DNA of 64,000 nt from Eledone cirrhosa (GCA_964016885.1 OZ024743.1:187096040-187160039), one strand, 5' to 3'. Numbered from the stretch's first letter, positions 12,869 to 24,500 are shown. A program made the numbers and translations. The notes: generated by a model from the letters alone, not told the origin.

Positions 12869-14075
12869 CTCATCATCATTTTACATCTATTTTTTTCACA
12901 CTTGAATTAGTTGAATGGATTCTCTTCAGCATAGCCTCCCTTCACTAATAGCATTCTTTTAACATCTCTTCTATGAGGTTCAGAATTTTGAAACCAACTC
13001 TTACCCCCTCTGCTCAGGTTTTCTCCCCTTTTCCTCTTTCCTCTTGAAAATTGTGGCATCTCTTCCTCCATATGCCTTATGTATCCATATTAATGCAATC
13101 TTCCTTCTTGAATACTACCTCTTATTCCTCTTATGCCCTTGTTTTCTCTCAGTTCATCCATGCTTTGTCATTTATGCATACAAGCATTATGCACCCAGCC
13201 GACCACACACAACTTTCTCTCCAGCTTTTACATATCCCCCTGCATTAATTGCTTTTGTCTCACTACCATGCATTATTGCACATCACATACAGGCATCATA
13301 CAACATGCCTTATACTCAGAGAGAAAATTCCTTTGTTTTCAACAGAGGTAGTAGCTCTTAGAACTTTTTTCATCCTGTTCTAATTCTAGCTACTATTAAT
13401 TTAGAATAACTTCCTCCATTGCAAATTCAAGCAACTCCCCCCATGCATCTACCAAATACAAAGCTTTCCTTTTCTGTTAGCCTGCCTAGTAACCCACCAC
13501 ATCTCTTGTGTACCCACATAATACATTGTGTATATCACAAGTTCATGTCCACTGCTTTTATACAAATCAAGCACTGCCATTTCCCAGATGGTATCAAAGT
13601 CTTTTCTTTCCTACTTACTAAAACTGTTCTTTTTAAAGATTACTCTGACCCCTTTTAATTCTAATTTTTGTTTTTACGATGAGAGCTTCTCAAGCTCTTC
13701 CATAGATTACGCTATAACAACAAGGTCATCAGCGTACAGATGTTCCCATGAGCAGTTGGACTTAAACACCTTCGTAATGGCCTGGAGAACTATACTAAAT
13801 AAAAATGGGCTATGAATAGACCTCTGATGAACACCCACATGCACATTGAATTCCTCAGTAAACTCATCACCTACTTTTTCTTTAATGAAAGCACTTCTAT
13901 ACTTGGCTTGAACTGCTCTCACAAGAGACTCATCTATATCCAGTTTTCTTAAGGACCACAAGACAACATATTCTGGTTCTCTGTCAAAGGTCTTCTCCAG
14001 ATAAATTAAAGCTAGGTATAGTAGCTTACACTGGCTAAGAACATCACTTTTAGTTCTCCCACAAAAAGAGGGTAT
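12869..14075 (-). pseudogene. LINE with RT palm motif (YADD) and 3' tail
   Basis: Minus strand. The piece at 13707-13961 encodes a reverse-transcriptase palm: an LVRAVQ... helix, VGVHQRSIHSPFLFSIVLQA, then LYADDLVVIA with the catalytic aspartates. Beyond it (13660 down to 13040) the frame is broken, but plus-strand blocks match 30.1-30.45 kb: TCTCTCAGTTCATCCATGCT, TGTCTCACTACCATGCATTA and the CAGAGAGAAA(A/C) block. The element ends in a (CATCATCAT)TTTTACATCT tail at 12871. It is the longest copy here of the main LINE family, 5'-truncated upstream of the palm and inactive. Confidence 0.75.
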
Positions 14076-14449
14076 TTGTGGTTACTGTTGTTGATTAAGC
14101 TCATATTAGCTCTGACCGCACAGATCTATAATCCAATGTGTTCTAACTATAGTCATTTTGTCTTTAATTTAGGCAATATATCATAAACTACATTATTCAA
14201 TGTGTTCTTTATTGGTTTTAAGATAGGAGAGTATGATTTGAGTGAAATTTGACAACTATTTCGCTGGCTTATAGTAAACTGAGAAACTGTGTAGAATCAG
14301 ATTGTCTCTGATCATCACATATTTAGTTCAAAGTAGTGTACTCTTTGGGCCTCCATCATTTTTGACAAATGCTCCAGGTGATTCAATCAACAGAACTGCC
14401 TGCTAAGGAAATTAACGTGTTAGTGGCTGAGCATTCCACATTTTTGTTA

Positions 14450-14645
14450 CATATTGTGTCATACTGAATCTCCCTGAGAACTGTGTTAATGGTGCAACAC
14501 ATTTTTGCTTGCTGAGTGGACTGGAGCAATATGAAATAAAGCATCTTGCTCAAGGACGCAATGTGCCACCTAGTCCAGGAATCAAACTTATGATCTGATG
14601 ATCATGAAATGAATACCCTAACCACTAAACCATGTAAGTTAGCAG
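14450..14645 (-). repeat. tRNA-derived SINE (family C)
   Basis: Minus strand: a head ending near 14640 (plus CCCTAACCACTAAACCATG) is the tRNA-like A-box region, and AATCAAACTTATGATC is the B-box region. Then TTGCTCAAGGACGCAATGTG and TGAATCTCCCTGAGAACTGT follow. The same family stands in plus orientation at 15.47 kb and as the head of the full-length SINE near 37 kb. Confidence 0.75.
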
Positions 14646-14691
14646 TTCAATGTAGCATAGTTATTGTTAATATGTAGCAAAAAGAGCAAGT

Positions 14692-14872
14692 GGATTGGCA
14701 GTACTGGTACAGCATCAGACAACATGCTTTTTCAAATCCTGCCAAGTTTAGTTTTGCTTTTCATCCTTACAGGGGTCAATAAAATAGAGTACCAGTAATA
14801 GACAGGGTCCATTTAATCGACTTTCCCTTCCCCAAAAAATTATCAGCCTTGTGCCTAAATCAGAAACCGTTA
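14692..14872 (+). repeat. tRNA-derived SINE (family A) with possible target duplication
   Basis: TGGATTGGCAGTACTGGTAC, a short internal deletion before the B box, then TTTTCATCCTTACAGGGGTC, AATAAAATAGAGTACCAGTA and GCCTTGTGCCTAAATCAGAAA. TATGTAGCAAAAAG on the left (14671) and TATGTAGCAAAGAAAAG on the right (about 14875) are probably the target-site duplication. Confidence 0.85.
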
Positions 14873-15027
14873 TTATGTAGCAAAGAAAAGGCAATGTGTA
14901 ATAGAATAAGTAAAGTTAAATAGTAGCAACGGAATCTTGTAAACATCAAAATACTAAAAACAATAAAATGTGTGAAGAATACACGTGCATGCATGCACAC
15001 ACAGTCGCATACCCACTGTACACACAC

Positions 15028-15260
15028 TTATATTACACATACCCATAAATATTTACACACAAACAGAGAGATTATTAGAAATAAGATAACAATGTGGTTA
15101 AGATGATTGAAAGAAAAGAGCAGTCTCAACATAGAGAATGAAGGGAAGCAAAGAAAGAGAACGAGAGAAAGTGAAGGGAAGCAAAGAGAGAGGGTGAAGG
15201 GAAGAAAAGAGAGAGAGAGATAGGAAGTTTCTGCAGTAGCAAGGAATAAAGGGGGGGATG
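15028..15260. repeat. GA-rich low-complexity tract
   Basis: Degenerate GAAGGGAAGCAAAGAGAGAG units repeat about every 30-40 bp at 15120-15230. Minus-strand open frame with LSLSF runs is compositional. Confidence 0.7.
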
Positions 15261-15387
15261 AAAGAAAACAAATAAAATAAAATAATAGGATAGTGAACTT
15301 CAAGCCATGGTGTATGTCCTAAATAGAAAGCTAGTCATAGCTATGATAAAGTTAAATGAAAAAACAATGTTGTCTCTGATCAAGATG

Positions 15388-15390
<3 letters not shown>

Positions 15391-15472
<82 letters not shown>
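15391..15472. repeat. (GT)n microsatellite
   Basis: About 82 bp of pure GT directly abuts the head of the next SINE. Confidence 0.97.
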
Positions 15473-15473
<1 letters not shown>

Positions 15474-15790
15474 GCACATAGCTTAGTGTTTAGAGTGTTG
15501 GGCTTACAGTCATCAGGCTGTAAGTTCGATTCCCAGACTGGGCATTGTGTTGTTGCCTTGAGTAGGACATTTTAATTCACATTATTTCAGTTTACTCAGC
15601 TGTAGAAAAGAGTTGCAATGTCACTGGTGCCAAGCTGCATTGGCCTTTGCTTTTCCATTGAACAACATGGAGAGGGATGCTGGTATGAATGGGTGATTGC
15701 TGGACATCCACAAAAAACATTGTCCTGACTTTGTGCGTTGGAGGGGAACTTTCTAGGTGCAAAGCCCATGGTCATTCATGACCAAAGTCT
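15473..15790 (+). repeat. tRNA-derived SINE (family C), near full length
   Basis: Starts AGGCACATAGCTTAGTGTTT (A-box region), then CTGTAAGTTCGATTCCCAGA with the B box GTTCGATTCCC, then TGTTGTTGCCTTGAGTAGGA. The body continues through GTGCCAAGCTGCATTGGCCT and the copy fades by 15790. The head is the best preserved pol III promoter pair in the window. Confidence 0.85.
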
Positions 15791-15967
15791 TATTAGTACT
15801 ACACTTAGGAGGAAGTAGAGGTGGGTGATACTAATAAAACTTTGCATCTCTGTGTTTGTCTTGTCATTTTAAAACTATATATATGTGTATGTATGTATAT
15901 ATGTATGTGTGGATGTATGTATGTTTTTCTGGTTTCATATTTTTATAAACATTTTTGTACCAATATA

Positions 15968-16162
15968 GAGAGTTTGTTTTTAACATCGACGCAAGACTCT
16001 TTCATTTGAATTTAGACATCAACTAGGTAAATATATATGCATGTCTGCATGTGTGTGCATGTATGCATGTATGGATATTATTGTATGTGTAGATGTGCGT
16101 ATGTTTTGTATCTGTTATTACATGCAGAATTTTTGGAATGCTTTACATATTTTTACAGTTCC
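15968..16162 (+). repeat. Dispersed repeat, copy 2
   Basis: Direct diverged copy of 5315-5545, with the same ordered blocks (AAGACTCTTTCATTTGAATT, ATGGATATTATTGTATGTGT, GTTATTACATGC). Not coding. Could be a degraded TE body. Confidence 0.55.
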
Positions 16163-16210
16163 ATTAATGGATTGATTTATCTATGTATGTATTAGATCGA
16201 TACTAATGTA

Positions 16211-16500
16211 TTATGAGGATGAGTATGAAATTGGATGAAGTGGTGTTTGATTTTTGATATTGTGTATCTCTTTTTGTTTAAGCCTGTGTATGTGTGATTT
16301 AGTTATTGTATAGGTGCGTGTGTGTATTTGTATGAGTAATTTAATATTGTGTAATTTTAAGTTTTGTTTGAGTATGTGCATGCCTGTGTGTGTATGCATA
16401 GGTGTGTGTATGCATGTATGAGTGTGTGTATGCATGTATGAGTGTGTGTTAAATTTTATAACTTGTAGTTTAATATACATTGTTATTGTTTTTGTTGTTT
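16211..16500. repeat. TG-rich degenerate microsatellite
   Basis: TGTGTATGCATGTATGAGTG repeats occur at 16380-16450, with less regular TGTGT elsewhere. No gene. Confidence 0.7.
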
Positions 16501-16524
16501 AGATGTATGTTGTGTTTATTATTG

Positions 16525-16885
16525 TGGTTTAGTGTTATTGTTTTCTAGATGTGTGTTGTTGTTTTCTAGATGTGTGTTGTTATTGTTTTCTAGAAGTGTG
16601 TTGTTGTTCTATAGATGTGTGTTATTGTTTTCTAGATGTGTGTTGTTGTTGTTCTATAGATGTGTGTTATTGTTTTCTAGATGTGTGTTGTTATTGTTTT
16701 CTAGATGTGAGGTGTTATTGTAATGGTCTACATATATGTTGTTATTGTTATTGTCTAGGTGTCTGTTATTATTATTATCTAGATGTATGTTGTTGTTATC
16801 TTCATGTTTGTTGTTGTTGTCTAGATGTATGTCGTTGTTGTCTAGATGTGTGTTGTTATTTTTGTTGTCTAGATCAACTATGATT
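16525..16885. repeat. Minisatellite, unit about 21-24 bp
   Basis: About 15 imperfect units built on TTGTTTTCTAGATGTGTGTTG. The first half is regular; the second half (16720-16870) is more diverged, with CTAGATGTATG variants. Open frames on both strands translate to short periodic peptides and should not be read as genes. Confidence 0.93.
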
Positions 16886-17329
16886 GAAAAGTCATGATCA
16901 AAATCCTTCCAGTCATACCTATCTCCACATTTTAAGGGTATGTTTAGCATTAGATTGTCATATGTGATTCCTGATTATTTAAAACATTAGAGTGTAATAT
17001 AAGAGAGACTGAGCTATTTTTTCTAGTTTCAATACCTGTGTAGTAGTTCTCTTATCAATTTTTTTGTGGATGTATGCGTGTATCTGTGTTTATGTTTCTG
17101 TGTGTGTTATTGGTTATTGTACAACCATGCATGTGTTGTTAGTGTGTGTGTATAAATATAGTGACAATCTCAAATCCTATTGTTGTTGTTTAGGCACTGA
17201 TCTCATGGATTAAGCAAAGAATCCTATGTTCAAAGGCATTCGAACCATTATCATCCAGTTTATCCTTATTTTTCTCTTTCAGATAGAATGTGTCCTTTAA
17301 ACTTAATTTGGTGCCTGCAAGTGCCAAAG

Positions 17330-18905
17330 AGGAATGGGAGATGTTGGATGGGAATATAGTCCATAAATTGAATGTGCTCATAAGAACACAAATTGCACCC
17401 TGGAACACAAATTTGCCTCATTCTGCTAAGATGCCTATTGAGTAAGACAGTCCAAAACGAAAACACTGCCTCGGACATCCAGGCGTCAGGAAGAGATGGA
17501 TCATATTCGGAGGAAAAAAAAGGGATCTCAAGAAACAGATGACGGTTGCCTCTGTCTTTCAGATCCAAGGGTTAGAAGAACTCTGGAGAGATCTCAAAAC
17601 AAGACATGGTGCTCTCAGCAAAGCAGAAACAGCTAGGAAGAAAAAGGCACGAGATTGCTTCTTCAGAGGCTTTTTCCAGAAAACCAGGAAACTCTTCGAA
17701 ACAATCAAGATGAAGGACACTGAAAACAGATAATTTTAGAGCTACATAATTGTGGCACCACTTGCAATGCAGGGTCTAGTTTGACCAGCTCTGCCAGAGG
17801 AATTGTTAGCTCTGCCAGAGGAATTGTTCAATGATAGGCCACCAACACTGGGTAAAATATTTTAAGTGGTTAAGGAAGCCAGGGCAAAATTATCACCGGG
17901 GCTGAATGGAATACCCTATCTGTTATACTAGAAATGTCCCAGAGTCCTTGAGTGGCCCCACAAAATGATAAAGTCAGCATGGAAGAACTTGAAAATCAAT
18001 GACCAACAGATGAGAGCCAATGGCTATATATATCCTGAAAAAGCAGAATTCAAGTGACGTTTAAAGTAAGATTTTCTTCTGTTATGGTCACAAGGCTAAC
18101 TAGATACCTAATAGAGAATAAATATCTGAATATATCAGTCCAGAAAGGAAGCATCCCTGGTTGTACAGAACATGCTTCAATGATTTGGGAAGCAATTCAA
18201 AGAGCTAAAGCTGAAAAGAGAGACCTTGATATGGTGTTGCTTGATCTGGCAAATGCCTACATTTTGGTCACACACAAGATGATACACCTAGCTCTCAAGA
18301 TATACCATGTTTCAAAGAACATCCATGAAATGTCGAAGATGTATTTTCGCAGTTTCTCCATGTGGTTCTCCACCAAAGAGTACACAACAGTCTGGATCAG
18401 TTTCGAGGTTGGCATAGCAATGGGAGCCAAATCCAAGCACATGGCGGAAAAATGTCTGCAGATCATAGATCAATGTGGCCCTCATGGCAAATATGAGGTG
18501 TGGTGCTTGCAATTCATGTTGATCCCATAGCTTCTCTGGCTTCTACTGATATACGATATCAGCTCTAGTATGGTGGAGGCCATGGAAGCCAAAATCAACA
18601 AATACACAAGGAAGTGGTTTGGTGTCCCAATAGATCTCATTGATGTTGCACACTACTACTGTCAGGCCAAGCTGATGCTACTTGTCAAATTCATCGGAGT
18701 ACAAAGTCAGAGCTTAAGACAGGCAGAAAATGGAAAGTCCAGGAGGTGGTAAATGCAGCAAAAGAAAGTCTTAAGATCAGAGATATAATGGGACGCACCC
18801 AGGCTAATAGGCTAGGACTGGGCATAACAAAAATGGAATGATATTTAAAAGCCAAGTGAAGCTGAGAAGGGATCTGAATTTACAGGAGGTGAAGAAGGAA
18901 GAGTA
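17330..18905 (+). pseudogene. R2/NeSL-type non-LTR retrotransposon fragment
   Basis: Plus strand. The piece at 17539-17733 is the region before the RT (basic helix ending KTRKLFETIK). After stops and a 21-bp tandem duplication (AGCTCTGCCAGAGGAATTGT at 17787-17828), the piece at 18054-18530 carries RT finger and palm sequence: VTRLTRYLIENKYLNISVQK, GSIPGCTEHASMIW, a palm with the first catalytic Asp (VLLDLANAY, residue about 62), and the EYTTVW...VGIAMG block. Directly afterwards the (F/Y)xDD palm motif is missing. The text resumes with the C-terminal piece VEAMEAKINKYTRKWFGVP (18570-18752). So the element has a deletion across the catalytic aspartate pair plus several frameshifts, and is dead. 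I know this arrangement from NeSL/R2-like LINEs of molluscs and cnidarians; the clade name is an inference. Confidence 0.7.
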
Positions 18906-18919
18906 TCCAGCCTTGGCAC

Positions 18920-18992
18920 ACATTATGTCATGCTGAATCTCCCTGAGAACTATGTTAAGGGTGTACATGTTTAAAGAATGATGTCTGCAATG
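18920..18992 (-). repeat. Family C SINE 3' fragment
   Basis: ATTATGTCATGCTGAATCTC and CTGAGAACTATGTTAAGGGT match 14455-14497. Confidence 0.6.
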
Positions 18993-19157
18993 TGTGTAGA
19001 TATAAACTCATGGTTGTATTAGCTTTTTAGCTGGATTACATTAGCATCAATTGTTGTACAATTGAGGTACTAGTATCTTTTTCATATACTTTTATAAAGG
19101 GACAGTCACATCCATATTTATTTGCAAGCATTTCTAAACCTGGAAATAAGGACGTCA

Positions 19158-19310
19158 AGGTGTGGCAGTGAACTGGCAGTCATTAAAACATCAGATAGCA
19201 TGTTTGTAGTATTCTTTTGGCTCTCTGCTCTGACAGTTCAACTTTGCCTTCCATCCATTTGAACTCAATAAAAATTTACCAATCTAGTACTGGGGTCAAT
19301 TCTTCCTCTA
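19158..19310 (+). repeat. Highly diverged family A SINE
   Basis: GTGGCAGTGAACTGGCAGTC, ACTTTGCCTTCCATCCATTT, CTCAATAAAAATTTACCAAT and CTAGTACTGGGGTCAAT keep the order of the family body but little identity. Confidence 0.5.
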
Positions 19311-19439
19311 TATTTCTTTCTCTCACTCCACTCGCTATCTTTCACTGGAAGAAACTTGCTGGAAGGTGAAGAAGGTGTTGTCTATGATAATGGGGCCATG
19401 AAAAATGCTTCCAGTCCATTCGGTAAAATGATATTTCTG

Positions 19440-19665
19440 ATACTATGATAAAACATACCCAGTATATATTGTAAAGTGGTTGGTGTTAAGACGGGTATTC
19501 AGCTATAGAAACCATGCCAAAATGGAACATATGGCCAAAGTCTGGCCATCTGATCTGTGAAATTTGTGATAATGATGAGGATTATATATATGTACATATA
19601 ACCAAAAATGATGATATATCTAACTATGCTAGCGTGGAAGATGGACGTTAAACAAAGATGATGAT
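19440..19665 (+). repeat. Family B SINE, body and tail
   Basis: ACCCAGTATATATTGTAAAG, GGTTGGTGTTAAGACGGGTA and CAGCTATAGAAACCATGCCA are body phrases. The tail at 19625-19660 (GCTAGCGTGGAAGATGGACG, TTAAACAAAGATGATGATAT) is plus-oriented. A deletion or microsatellite expansion separates body and tail. Confidence 0.6.
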
Positions 19666-19919
19666 ATGTGTGTGTGTGTGTGTGTGTGTTTGTGTACATG
19701 TATGTAAATATGTATATTTATGTTTGAATATATTTTTAATACTTTTCTTGATCCTCCTGATTAAGTTGAGGCCATGCTGGGGGACTGCCTTAAATAGATT
19801 TAAGCAATCATATTAACCTCAGTACTTGTAATTTTCAAGTGTGGTATTTATTTTATCAATATTCTTTATTAAGCCACTAAATTATGGGATATAAACACAT
19901 ACACAAACACAAATATAAA

Positions 19920-20110
19920 CACAGACATGTATATGCCCACACAGATGTATGTCTCGATGGCCTTGTGATAGGTATGAGAGAACAATGGAAATCCTATTCT
20001 GGGGTTCAATCCTGGTGAGGAACTACACACAGGTGTCTTACTGAACTTTTCAAAATGGCAGTGCCGCAGTATGGACTCAGCCTGTTAGCTGGAACACATT
20101 AAAGAGTAAA
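19920..20110 (+). repeat. Possible tRNA-like SINE remnant
   Basis: GATGGCCTTGTGATAGGTAT, then GGGGTTCAATCCTGGTGAGG (B-box-like GTTCAATCC) about 50 bp later. Spacing fits a tRNA-derived head, but no wider match was found in the window. Confidence 0.3.
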
Positions 20111-20239
20111 AGGTTGTGTGTGTGTGTGCACACGCGCTTGTCTCTTATCTTTTCTTTGTGTATTCAACATATGTTCCATGTAAAAAAAAGACCTTGCTGC
20201 CAAGTGTTTCAATGTGCAAAGATCCATACTTTACTTAAA

Positions 20240-20350
20240 AGAAACAATCAAGGGTTAGAATCAGGAAAGGCATCTGGCTGTAGAATTCTGCCTCAAATAA
20301 TCTCCTCTAAACTCATACCACCATGGGGAAAATGGATATAAAACTAATGA
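20240..20350 (+). repeat. Family B SINE fragment
   Basis: GGAAAGGCATCTGGCTGTAG, then ACCACCATGGG. Body only. Confidence 0.4.
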
Positions 20351-21655
20351 TGAGGTTGTTGATGATATTTATTTGTGACTTTCTCATTATCTTTATGCAT
20401 GGACTGTTGTTTTCTTTAATGTATTAATTTCTTGTTGTCAGAGTCCTTCATGTATTTTTATATGTGTAGTACTTCAGTCAGCTTTCCTTACTCATTCCGT
20501 TTGTTATGCATCCTTCTATCAATCATTGTTTGTTCTCAATATAGACCTCATTCCACTTGATTTAAAAAAAAAAAAAATGTTTCCATTCTTTATTTGTTTG
20601 CTGACAAGCAACTTCAGAAAAATATAGCAAAAATAATCTTATATGCATGTCTGATGTGATAGCATCTGGAATATCCCCAAAAATGTGAAATATTTCTCTT
20701 TTCCCCCTAATTCCTTTGGATTTTGAAGTATTTTCGTACAAAATATTAATGTTTTGTTTTTCTATACTTTTAATCTAGTTGAATCTCTTTCATAATTATT
20801 TTAATAACATTTGTTTATTTTTATATTAAAAGGTTTGCTGCGTTTTTAATAATTTTCTTCATTTTGTTGGATTTCTGCTCCTTTTGGCATTTCTGTAAAA
20901 CTTCATTTTGCTTTTATCTTTTGTTAGTCTCTTTGCTTCAATATTGTGTATGCTTGAATCAATCATTTCCCATTCTTAAACACTGAAGATTCATTCTATT
21001 TGATACAGTGCAAATCTTTTTCCAATCTAATTTCTTTGTAGTTTAGCAACTGCAGGAAAATACAGCAAAATTGTTTTTTCACCTTTTGCAGATCTAACAA
21101 AATATGGAGTACCCCACAAAATGTCAGTTATTTTGCTTTGCTTTAATTCTCTTTGAATTTGGAGTATTTTTATGAAAAGTGAAAATTTTCTAAATTTTTC
21201 TTCAACTTAAAACATTTTTAGAAATATTTTAATATTTTTCTTGTGTTGTAATTTTGAATAATTTTTCTCGCTTTTACCAGATTTTACTTTAATATTGTCT
21301 TTGTGCTGCTTGACATTTTGGCTTAACTGCCTGTTCCTTGTCTTTACTTGCAACTGTGTTGTTGGATATATCTTTTCATTACTAGTTTTTTTTGAAAGGT
21401 GGGATAGATTGCTAGACATTTAAGTTTTATATCAAATATTGAAATAAAATATAACTGCAAACAATGCTAAATGGATCATTACATACTCAAAGATGTTTAT
21501 ACAATGTTACAAGATTGATAATTAGGATTTGATGATAAAAGTACCAATACAGCATTGTTATTAAACATATTGTAATGATTTCTGTATATGTATTTATTCA
21601 TAAACATAATGTGTTGGTGCATTTGTTCTTATGTATATAGAGAAGGAATCCTTGT
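20351..21655. other. AT-rich, non-coding; possible old tandem duplication
   Basis: No gene. Blocks at 20595-20790 and 21040-21210 look alike: AGCAACTTCAGAAAAATATAGCA versus AGCAACTGCAGGAAAATACAGCA, GGAATATCCCCAAAAATGT versus GGAGTACCCCACAAAATGT, and GGATTTTGAAGTATTTT versus GAATTTGGAGTATTTTT. This suggests a diverged direct repeat with a period of about 440 bp. Confidence 0.5.
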
Positions 21656-21658
21656 TAT

Positions 21659-21979
21659 CCCTTTAGCATTTAAACCGGCTGTATCCAGCCAGAATTATCT
21701 CACCGCTTTCTGTTCAAACAGAAAGCTGTGAGATAATTCAATTCTTAGGGTCTTAAAGCAGCATTCATTATTTTGGAAGTAACATTAGCAAGTTAAACAA
21801 CTGAAATCTGACTAATCTACGAGATTATGAGAACAATACCTTAACATCAGTATGAGGGGTCGGCCCCTCATACTGATGTTAAGGTATTGTTCTCATAATC
21901 TCGTAGATTAGTCAGATTTCAGTTGTTTAACTTGCTAATGTTACTTCCAAAATAATGAATGCTGCTTTAAGACCCTAAG
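21659..21979. mobile_element. MITE-derived double hairpin (116-bp perfect arms)
   Basis: Starts CCCTTTAGCATTTAAACCGG, like the TTAA-flanked MITE at 32.7 kb. A first hairpin at 21693-21738 has 22-bp arms with one mismatch. A second, much larger one has arms 21744-21859 and 21864-21979, 116 bp each and identical as far as I can read, around a TCGG loop. The arm ends in GAGAACAATACCTTA and AGTATGAGGGG, also found in the internal part of the 32.7-kb MITE, so the palindrome is an inverted duplication of MITE internal sequence. No coding sequence. Confidence 0.75.
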
Positions 21980-23580
21980 ATGTTGATAATATTGTTATGC
22001 TTCAGTTTCTGCTGACAAGTCAATGTACATAATAATATTAACAGGGGTTCTCATATAACAGAGTTGGGATTATTTAGCCATTAGTTTGTCATATACATTA
22101 TCTTCAATATCTCTGTTGTTTCCAACTGATATTTCTTACTCTGTTAACATTTGATATCCAACGCTATTCTATTCTACTCAGGTTTTCACAGTCTTCTTTT
22201 TTGGAATCTGATTCAGTTAACTTCATATGATGAAAGTTTCTTGCCTCTAATCCTTCAAAATTGTATTCTACATTCACAATACACAAATATTCTCTAAGAA
22301 TTGGCTACAGTGGTCGTCTTTTGTGCATTGTTGAAAGCTATTGAATTGAATTTTGCAGACTAGAAGTTGCAGTTCTTGATGTTAGTGAGAGTTCTTTATT
22401 CTTGTTTATCTTCTTTAAGATTGTCTTCCATCACCAGGAGAAATTTGTCCATATATCTTTGTTAGTGTAAACACCTGCAGTATACACTTATACCTTGATC
22501 CATTCACTCGATTGTGCAGGCAATGTATGGTGATAAGAACATGCACCTTATTTTACCAACATTATCGATAGGTTGGTGACCATTTGGTTAAGCAGGTGTA
22601 TTGTCCAAAATTAATAGTCTCTTCACCTCATCAGCAGAATGTCTGAGGAAATTTTCCTGGTATTTATGTTCTACAAGAATGATATATGCAAAAATCTAGA
22701 CATTAAAGATATGCTTGTTGAACGATGATTTCATGGAATGGTTATGATGCACTGGCTATTTGTACATTATTTCTTCAAAAGCTGCAGACATGCTGACCTT
22801 ATCACTATCTTTAACATTCAAACATGTATACTGTCAGTATTTGCACAACATGATACTGGAAAATATTCTTTAATTCATTACTAGGAGAGAGGGTTCCATT
22901 CTTTAAAATTCAGGTATTCAATATGTGTGACTATATACATATATTTATGTGTATATTTGTATGTACCCTTACATTTTACATATGTGGGTGAGCAAACATA
23001 AGAGTGAACAGGTGTGTGTATGTGCAGTTGAATGTTGTGTGTGCATAGGTGTTATACAAGCAAGTATGTGTGTGTGTGTACATGAGTACATCTATGTGCC
23101 TGTGTACATATGTAGATATTTAGCAAGTCAAGAGAAACTAGTCCTGCAAACAGTGCTAGAAGATTTTGGGAAATGAGGCTCTGTGATAATTAAGTTATGA
23201 GGCCTCTTACTTGGGCCAAGAAGAAGGTAAACAATTTTTGGGGCAGGAAGATTGACTCCTCTGGCCAACAGGGCCCTGTGCATAAGAATACCTAAGCACA
23301 ATGTTAAATCTCGCACTGCCTGCAAAACATCATCATTTCAATTTTTTAGAAATCTCCTTGGAGGCCTCATTTTAACTTTTTTCATTGCATTATTCCAGTT
23401 TCAACATAAGATGGAAAAAGCCTGGATCAGTAACTTTAAAAGGGGTAGGCAAAAATTTCATAACGCACACCCAGTGTTATCTATGGATACACAAAAAAAT
23501 GTAGAGGAGGGAGTGCCTAGGTTAACAGAGAAGGTAGACTTTGTTGCGAGTGTACAGGAGAAATAAACACTAAGATCACT
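21980..23580. other. Non-coding, mostly unique
   Basis: No recognisable gene. TG-rich runs occur at 22920-23120. The 104-codon plus-strand frame at 23252-23566 has no motif, no composition or codon signal I can recognise, and is treated as chance. Confidence 0.5.
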
Positions 23581-23599
23581 CATGAAAGAAAGTCTCTCA

Positions 23600-23890
23600 T
23601 TTGCCTAGGTGAGTCCTAGAAGTTGTTGACAACTTCTTTTACCTTAGTGACCTAATCAGTGATGGAGGCAGTTGCTCTGCAATGGCGCTAACATGAAATG
23701 CATATGGAAGATGACAGATGGATAAAAACATACAGAAAAATGTTTGTCAGTGGGATTTATGAAAGAGGTAAACCTACGAAGCTTTATCTCACAACAGAGA
23801 TGTCAAAAGACCATGAAGATTGGTGAAATACAGTACTGGAGAAGCTTCTCCTACCAGAATAAAAAATATAACCAGACTCATCCATGCCTT
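23600..23890 (+). pseudogene. LINE C-terminal remnant, weak
   Basis: GAAGTTGTTGACAACTTCTT (EVVDNF), TACCTTAGTGACCTAATCAG (YLSDLIS) and GATGGAGGCAGTTGCTCTGC (DGGSC) match the VVDSFQYLGD...GGRCS pattern of the LINE at 30 kb. Downstream is broken by stops. Confidence 0.5.
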
Positions 23891-23899
23891 CCACCACTC

Positions 23900-24500
23900 C
23901 TAAATAACTATTCTCCCCATCACTCTACAACCAGCCCCCCGCACACTCTACCAAGGATCACTCCCACCTCTCTCAAATACTAACAACAGTCTTAGCTGTT
24001 CCCATCAGCACAGTACTCCCTCCCCAATCGAAGATCTCCTCCTCCCCTCTTATCAAGCCATGAAAACCCACCTCATTGTCATGCACTTTCACACCCATGT
24101 TACTTCTTTAAACACCTCAACACCTGTCATGCACCCATGACATTATACTTCTTGTTCCCCCACATAGGGTTACATAACCATGATATCATCCTTCCATCTT
24201 TCTCACCTCATCTATTCCATAGAATTGAATGGACCCTTCAGTCACAACATGACACCTCTAGTGCTGGTGCCACAAAACTGCACCCAGTTCACCTTGTCAG
24301 TTGGCTGGAGCTGGAAGGGCATCTAATTGTAGAACCCAGGCAAAGGGTCTGTCAATTTCTCATGATAGGAAGGACATCAACTATAAAAAACGTGCAAAAC
24401 ATAGGTCTGAGAAACATATGGAAAAGAGATGTGGCCCCACAATTGTTTGATCCTGACATGGTCTATAACGACTGGTCCAACCTTTACTAGCAATGAAAAT
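23900..24500. repeat. C-rich repeat and family B SINE body
   Basis: The pyrimidine-rich stretch 23900-24130 has no coding signal. From about 24230, GACACCTCTAGTGCTGGTGC, ACCCAGTTCACCTTGTCAGT and GCTGGAAGGGCATCTAATTG are SINE body phrases in plus orientation. Confidence 0.5.

Noticed and set aside
14590..14625. CTGATGA...GAAA resembling a hammerhead core
   Set aside because: Lies in the head region of a tRNA-derived SINE (minus strand) and has no flanking stem I or stem III pairing; core spacing is too short.
14450..15560. tRNA-like A and B boxes suggesting tRNA genes
   Set aside because: The boxes sit in SINE heads that lack a complete cloverleaf and are followed by SINE bodies repeated elsewhere.
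16532..16950. Periodic Cys/Leu-rich and Asn/His-rich frames that look like a repeat protein
   Set aside because: Both strands are open over the minisatellite with several indel-length units; no flanking coding signal.
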